From positions 73,737,619 to 73,801,618 of the forward strand of contig CM077648.1 in assembly GCA_039707465.1 (NCBI GenBank): DNA of 64,000 nt, given 5' to 3'. The notes beneath the pieces were generated by a model, which saw only the letters and a list, made by a program, of their open reading frames with translations, did not search any database and had not been told where the DNA came from. Of this stretch, positions 48,501-56,027 are shown in pieces; within the stretch, counting starts at the first letter, position 1, and each line of letters starts with the position of its first letter. The position numbers and the translations under genes were made by a program. The DNA is from Rhabdophis nuchalis (Eukaryota; Chordata; Lepidosauria; Squamata; Natricidae).

Positions 48501-51500
48501 CAGGCCCAGCGGGCAGAAAACATCATTTTCAAGAAGGAGCTATTGGACACACGGAAGCAAACGCTGGAAATCACACAGAAGACTGAAGAATTGGAAGGGG
48601 GGCTGGTGGGGGTTAAGGGAGAGATTAAAAATGTTACTAAAGAGGTTGAGGAAACAAGTGGGCATGTGTCTAGGATTGATATGGAAAGAATGACATATTT
48701 TTTGAGATTTCAGAATGTTTTTGAGCAACCTGGTGAATGCCTCCCTGATCTTATGAGCACAATTTTAGCAGACTATTTACAAAAACCTAAGGATGAGATC
48801 AGGGGGGACATTGACCTAGCCTATAGAATTAACTCAGCATATGCCAGGATAAATGAAGTGCCTAGAGAGATACATGTGAAATTTGTTAGAAGGTCAACCA
48901 GAGAGGAAATCTTGAAGGCGCAGAGAGGGAACCCTTTAATTTACCAACAAAAAACGGTCACTATCTTGAAGCAGATTCCTAGAAAGATTCGAGAAGCAAG
49001 GAGGAAATTTTCCTTCTTGTCTAAAATTTTATTTGATCATGGGATTTGGTTCAAGTGGGTGACACCCGAAGGGATGCTGGTGTTTTGGGAAGGAGGAAGA
49101 GTGAGGATTAAAACAGTTGCTGAGGCGGAAGCCTTTCTTAAAAAACATTCCTCTGCCCTGGGGGAAGATCCAGGGGGGACGGAGGGGGCCACGGCCCCGC
49201 CCGCTGGGGGCCAGGGAGGAGAAAAAGAAGATACAATAGCCAAGAGACTTAGATCGAAAAAATAACTTTGCCTTGATTTTCCTGAACAATTTTGCATAAT
49301 ATTTTCTGGATTTTTTGTAAATGTCTGACAGCATGGAATTGAGAATTTAGGTATATGTACTTGCTTTTACCTTGTAGTGTTATGAAAAATGCTTTTTTTT
49401 GTTATTTTTTTATTGTGTATTTTGAGGTCTCGGAAGGGCCGACGACTCTGACGTGAATGCTCTCAAAATTTCTTTGTATCCCTTACCCTACCCTATAGAA
49501 AAAATGTAAAACCAATAAAACTTTTTCAATATAAAAAAAAAGAAACAACTTACATCTAAATACTAGCAAGACAAAGGAGATGGTGCTAGATTTCCAGAAG
49601 CACAGAGAGGAACCTGCCCCACTGTATATTGAGGGGGGTTGTGTGGAGAGGGTTTCCTCTTTTAAATTCTTAGGAGTGCTTATTAGCCAAGATCTCACCT
49701 GGAAAAACAACACGTCTCTGGTTATTGGAAAAGCCCAACAGAGACTTCATTTCCTTAGAGTCCTGCGGAAAAATCAGATGGAACAATGGCTGATGACCTC
49801 TTTCTATCGGTCCACCATAGAAATGTCTTCACATATTGTATCACAGTGTGGTATGCTGGTTTAACAGTTGCGGAGAGGAAGGCACTACAGAGAGTGATCA
49901 ATTCGGCACAAGAAACCATTGGTTGCCCTCTGACATCACTGGATAACATCACCAGATCTCGCTGCTTTAGCAGAATAAGGAAGATTCTCAAAGATGATTC
50001 ACACCCTGGTTGGTATCTCTTTGCACTTCTACCATCAGGCAGAAGATATCAAAGTATAGCCAGCCGAACAAACAGGTTTAAAGATAGCTTCTATCCTTGG
50101 GCTGTGAGACTTTTAAATTCAATCACAATCACTCCATGCACAGGCTAGTTTTTTCTTTTTTCTTTTCTCTCTCTTTTTTTGTTTCTGTTATAATTTTGCA
50201 CCAGTGAAGTTAAAACCAATTTCATTGTAATTTTAGTACAATGACAATAAAGATGATGATAATGATGGTGATGATGATTTTACTTTATTCATAAAACATG
50301 AAACTCAGCCAACTGAACATTTAAAAATGCATATTACAAATACTATTGACTAGTGCTAAAGGTTGATACAGTTTGCTGCCAGCATCCTAGGTATCAACCA
50401 AGTATCTTCGTAGAATATAGGATGTTCCAAGTAGTGCCGTTTTTTGCAGTTCTGCTGGTGTTATTGCAGGAAGCTGCAATTTGCTGAGATATTTATTAAA
50501 ATTCTTGGACATGGTGCCAAGTGCCTCGATGACAATGGGTGTCACTGTGACATGCTTCATCCATAGCCGTGTGGTTTCTATGGCCAGGTCGCGATATTTC
50601 ATGATTTTTTCTAGTTCTTTTTCTTCGACTCTGGCATCTCCAGGAACAGCGATATCAATGAACTGTACACTTCAGCCCTCTACAACCAAGATATCCGGTG
50701 TGTTGTGCTCCAAATGACGGTCTGTTTGTATTCGAAAGTCCCACAAGATCTTCACCCTCTCATTCTCGATAACCTTTTCTACTTTGTGTTCCCATGACTT
50801 TCTGGATACAGGTAAACTATATTTTTTACATAATGACCAGTGGATTAATTTAGCAACTCGGTCATGTCTAGCTTTGTAATCAGTTTGTGCGATTTTGCTG
50901 CATTCACATATTAAATGTGAAACACTTTCGACTTTGTTATTGCAAATTCGGCAGTTTGGGTTGTCAGTGGATTTTTGAATCTTCGCTTTCATGGCATTAG
51001 TTTGTAATGCTTGTTCTTGAGCGGCCAGTATTAAACCTTCCGTTTCTTTCTTGATAGTTCCCATCTTAAGCCATGTCTATGTCAAGTTGTCATCACATTT
51101 TCCTTCACTGTTTTTCAAGTGCTGTCCATGCAAAGCCTTGGTCTTCCATCTTTTTAATCTGTCATCCAGCTGTTTTTCCTTATATTCTGCCTTTGTTTCT
51201 GTTGTTTTTATGCTGTTCTCCATTTTTACAGCCTGCAGCAATTTTTCTGTACTTTGGTTCACATAATCATTCAAACTTTGTTTTTCTTCTTAAATTTGAT
51301 GGATTTGCAATAGCCCCCTGCCACCTATTTTTCTTGGCAGGTACAACCTGTCAATGTCACTTTGTGGATGTAAAGCGTGGTATATATTCAAAAGTTTGTG
51401 TGTTTTCCAGTCCAGGTTTTCCAGTTCAGCCAGAGTCCAGTTGATGATTCCAGCTGGATAGCGTATCACTTGAACTGCCCATGTATTAATGGCAGACCTC

Positions 51501-54500
51501 CTCTCACTGCAAGACTCCTCCCTCTCGCAGGGGTGGCCCGCTGTGCTATCTAGGGCACACTTCAATGAGGGACTAATCAGTCAAGAGAAGTGGAAGAAGC
51601 GCAGACTTAGTTTTTTTTTAGTAAATTATGTTATTCGGCTTTTAGGGGGTTCCAGGGTGGAGGGAGGGTTTAGGCAGTCTGAGGCTAGGGCGACTGTCAA
51701 GTCAGCTGGCGGAGTAGATATGGAAGCGGATAGGTCCATTAAGGCGGGGGGAGCAGTGGCCGATTACATGGAGGGTTCTTCGATCAGTACGGTCATAGGG
51801 AGGGGGAGGGGCGGTGGGGGACAGATATTCCATCAGCGGGAGAGGGGGCGTGGCCGCTGGCTTCAAGAGGTCGCCCGCCCCACCCCCCGGGGCCCCCTCC
51901 GCAAGCTAGATGGCCAGGGTTTACAGAGCCAGGGCCTTAGGTTGATGTTATGTAACGCCAGATCCGTGGTTAACAAAGCCCCCCTCATCAACGACCTTGT
52001 GTCGGAGGGGGACCCGGATCTGGTGGGGATTACGGAAACCTGGTTGGGCCACGAGGGGGGTTTACCCCTCGTGGAAATGTGCCCACCAGGATACCGTGGA
52101 TTTCATCAACCGCGGGCCCTAGGCAGGGGTGGGGGTGTGGCGGTTATTATTAGGGAAAGTCTGGAGCCGAGAGAAACCACTGTGCCACAGACCACCGGCT
52201 GTGAGTCCCTCTACGTGAGATGGGGCCCTGGGAGGCAGCTCGGCTTGCTGCTTGTGTACCTGGCTCCCCGCTACGTATCAGCAGCCCTGCCCGAGCTCCT
52301 CGAGGTGATAGCCGAGATGGCGGTTGAGACCCCCAGACTTGTAGTCTTGGGAGACTTCAACCTGCCATCACTCAGTGGATCAACCGAGGTAGCCCGGGAG
52401 TTCATGGCTTCCATGACGGCCATGGACCTGACCCAGGTAATTGAGGGTCCCACACACGAGGGACGACACACGCTGGATTTTATCTTTGTCTCAGGTCAGT
52501 GGAAAAGTGATCTCGGTGTAGGGGAATTAGCCATCATACCCCTGTCATGGTCAGATCACTCACTTCTCCGGCTCGACTTTCTTACTGCTACACCCCACCG
52601 CGGGGAGGCGGAACCGGGTATTCCAAGATGATTCCGCCCCAGGCGCCTGATGGACCCTGAGAGGTTCCAGACGGAGCTTGGGCCATTACCCTGACCCGCG
52701 GCCCGATTGAGGACCTAGTGGCTGCATGGAACATTGCGACCACTGGAGCCTTGGATCGGGTAGCGCCCTTGCGGCCTCTCTTGTGGCGGAGAGCCACCCG
52801 GGCTCCTTGGTTTACCGAGGAGCTGAGGGAGATGAAATGCCACAAGAGACGCCTAGAGAGTAGATGGAGATCCACACGCTTTGAATCTGACCGAACAGAG
52901 GTGAGAGCCCATTTAAGGACTTACCTTGTGGCGATGAGAGTGGCTAAGCGTCACTATTGTGCCACTCCTATCGCATCCGCAGAGAACTGCCCTGCCGCCC
53001 TGTTTGGGGTGACCCTCTCCCTCCTTCAACAGAGGCCGCGGGAAGCTCCTCTACAGGGCAGAGCAGAGGAATTTGGTGTTTATCTGCAGGATAAAATCGC
53101 TCAGATTCGGAACGAGCTGATCTCCACTGAGAGTGGTCTAGAGGGATTGTCGGAAGCTGGTCTTGAGATACCATTGTGGGAGGAGTTTGACTCTGTTGCT
53201 TCCGAAGATATGGACAGGTTACGTGGGCGACTGAGAGCCACCACATGTTTATTGGACCCGTGTCCCTCCTGGCTTGTACTGGCATCCTGGGAGGTTACAC
53301 AAGGCTGGTTCCAGGAGTTAGTCAACGCTTCTTTGAGTGAGGGGTTCTTGCCGGCCGTCTTGAAAGAGGCGGTGGTGAGGCCCCTCCTCAAGAAGCCTTC
53401 CCTGGACCCAGCATTGTTGGTAAACTATCGTCCGATCTCCAACCTTCACTTTCTAGCGAAGGTTGTTGACAGTGTGGTGGCACAACAGTTTCCCCGTCAC
53501 CTGGAGGAAATTGATTATCTGGACCCACGCCAGTCCGGCTTTCAGCCCGGGCACAGCACTGAGACAGCATTGGTCGCGTTGGTGGATGATCTCTGGAGGG
53601 TCAGAGATGGGGGTTGTTCCTCCATCCTGGTCCTTTTAGATCTCTCGGCGGCTTTTGATACCATCGACCATGGTATCCTATTGCACCGGCTGGAGGGGTT
53701 GGGGGTGAGGGGCACTGTTTTACGGTGGTTCTCCTCCTACCTCTCTGGCCGATCAACCCATCCAAGACCGAGTGGCTGTGGTTTCCGGCATCCCGGTACA
53801 ACCAGTTGATTCCATCACTGGCCATAGGGGGCGAACATCTGGCCCCCGTGGATCGGGCACGCAACTTAGGCGTCCTCCTGGATACCCGGCTGTCTATGCA
53901 AGATCACGTGACGGCCGTCGCCAGGGGGGCATTCCACCAGGTACGCCTGGTGCGGCAGTTGCGTCCTTTATTGGACCGGGACGCCCTCTGCACAGTCACT
54001 CATGCGCTTGTGACATCCCGGCTGGACTACTGCAATGCTCTCTACATGTGGCTCCCCTTGGGGTGCACCCAAAGACTACAGCTGGTCCAGAATGCAGCCG
54101 CGCGGGCGATCTTGGGAATGTCCAGGTTTTCCCATGTAACACCGCTCCTGCGCGAGCTGCACTGGTTACCTGTGGTCTTTCGGGTACTCTTCAAGGTGTT
54201 GATTACCATCTTTAAAGCGCTCCATGGCAAGGGACCTAGCTACCTGCGAGACCGCATCCTACCCCATACATCCCTGCGGCCGATCCGCTCCCACAGAGAG
54301 GGACTTCTCCGGGTGCCGTCCACCAGGCAATGCCAGCGGGCGACGCTCAGGGGAAGGGCCTCCTCTGTGGTGGGCCCAACCCTCTGGAACGACCTACCCC
54401 CCGACCTTAGAACAACCACGGACCTCCGCACCTTCCGCCAGAAATTAAAGACACTCTTGTTCCATCAGGCCGGCTTGGCCTAAGTTATTTACCTAGCCTA

Positions 54501-55978
54501 CAGTCTGTACCATAAATTGTTTTAATTGGGTTTTAGATGGGATCATGTTTTAACTTTTTAAATTTTAGCACAGGGATAATTTATTTAATTTGGTATTAAT
54601 TATTTATATTGTGATATTGTGTGTTTTAATTTCCTGTGCACCGCCCCGGGTCCCTTCGGGGAGAGGGTGCGGTTATATAAATTCAACAAATAAATAAATA
54701 ATAAATAAATTTAATTATGTTTCCACCATTCAGCTTTGATTTTAATATTTTGCAGACCCTCCTGATGTATTCCTTTTGTGTTGACTCTTTGACTTTTTCA
54801 TTCAAGACCTTGTCTGCTTCCAATATGCCTAGGTACTTGTAACCATCATCCTTTGCTATTGCTTTCACTATATTTCTATTTCCCAGTTCTATTCCTTCTG
54901 TTTTTTCCATTTTTCCTCGCTGCATGGATAATATAGCACATTTTTCAAGTCCAAAGTTCATTTTGATGTCACTGCTGAACAGTTGAACTGTGTTGAGTAT
55001 TGATTTAAGTTCAGTGGGGCTTTTCGCATACATTTGTAAGTCATCCATGTATAGTAGATGGTTTATCTTGCCATGTTGTCTTGAGATTTGGTATCCCAGT
55101 TTTGTGTTCCGTAGGATTATTGTCAGGGGAACTAATGCAATGTTGAACAGTAGTGGTGAAAATGAATCTCCTTGGAAGATTCCTCGTCTGATGTTGACTT
55201 CACCAATGTTCTCCCCATTTGTTGTTAGAACTGTTTTCCATTTTTGCATATTTGCTTTCAAAAATGTACAGATATTTTTGCTAATTCCAAAGTTTTCCAG
55301 ACAGGTGTTAATCCAGCTGTGGGGTAATGAGTCAAATGCCTTCTTGTAATCAATCCAAGCCATATTTAAATTTGTTTTCCTTTATTTTGCATTTTTTAGT
55401 ACTATTTTGTCTATGAGCAGCTGATCTTTTGTTCCTCTTGATTTTTTATAATTTCCTTTTTGTTCTACTGGATACAAACTGTTTTCTATCAGGTGTTTGA
55501 ATATTGAATTTGCCAGTATCCTTGTAAAAAGTTTGAACGTTGTTGGCAGACAAGCAATTGGGCGATAGTTGTTTGGTTCTGTGCCTTTTTCTGGATCTTT
55601 CATTATCAAGTAAGTTCGTCCAGCTGTTAGCCATTCTTCGCTTCTTGCATTTTGAAGCATTTGATCAAATTGAGTGGCCATGCGATGATGTAGGCTGCTC
55701 AGATGTTTTAGCCAGTATCCATGCAGTTCATCCAGGCCAGGTGCACTCCAGTTCTTGACCTTCTTTGCTTGTTTTGTCACCATGTCAGTTTTTATTACAA
55801 TATTTTCCATCTTGTTTTGTATTGTTTCTTGTTGAATATCTTTGATCCAGGAGGCAGTGTTGTTGTGTTCTACTGGGTTTTCCCACAGTTTTTTCCAAAA
55901 GTTCAAAGTTTTTTCTTTACATGGGTGAATATAAGTTTGGATTCAACTTTCATCATTATCAAAATAATAATAATTATT

Positions 55979-56027
<49 letters not shown>

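Larger units (their letters stand above)
46741..50277 (+). mobile_element. Rex1-like LINE (5' truncated) interrupted by two retroinsertions
   Basis: RT in three pieces: 46741-47017 ([40 protein letters not shown]), 47273-47542 ([46 protein letters not shown]) and 49554-50148 ([33 protein letters not shown]). The catalytic FADD reads FAGD, so it is dead. It ends with AATGACAATAAAG and a GAT-rich tail. Between the pieces sit the 7SK copy and the ORF1-only L1. Assigned to the Rex1/CR1 group by motifs recalled. Confidence 0.82.
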
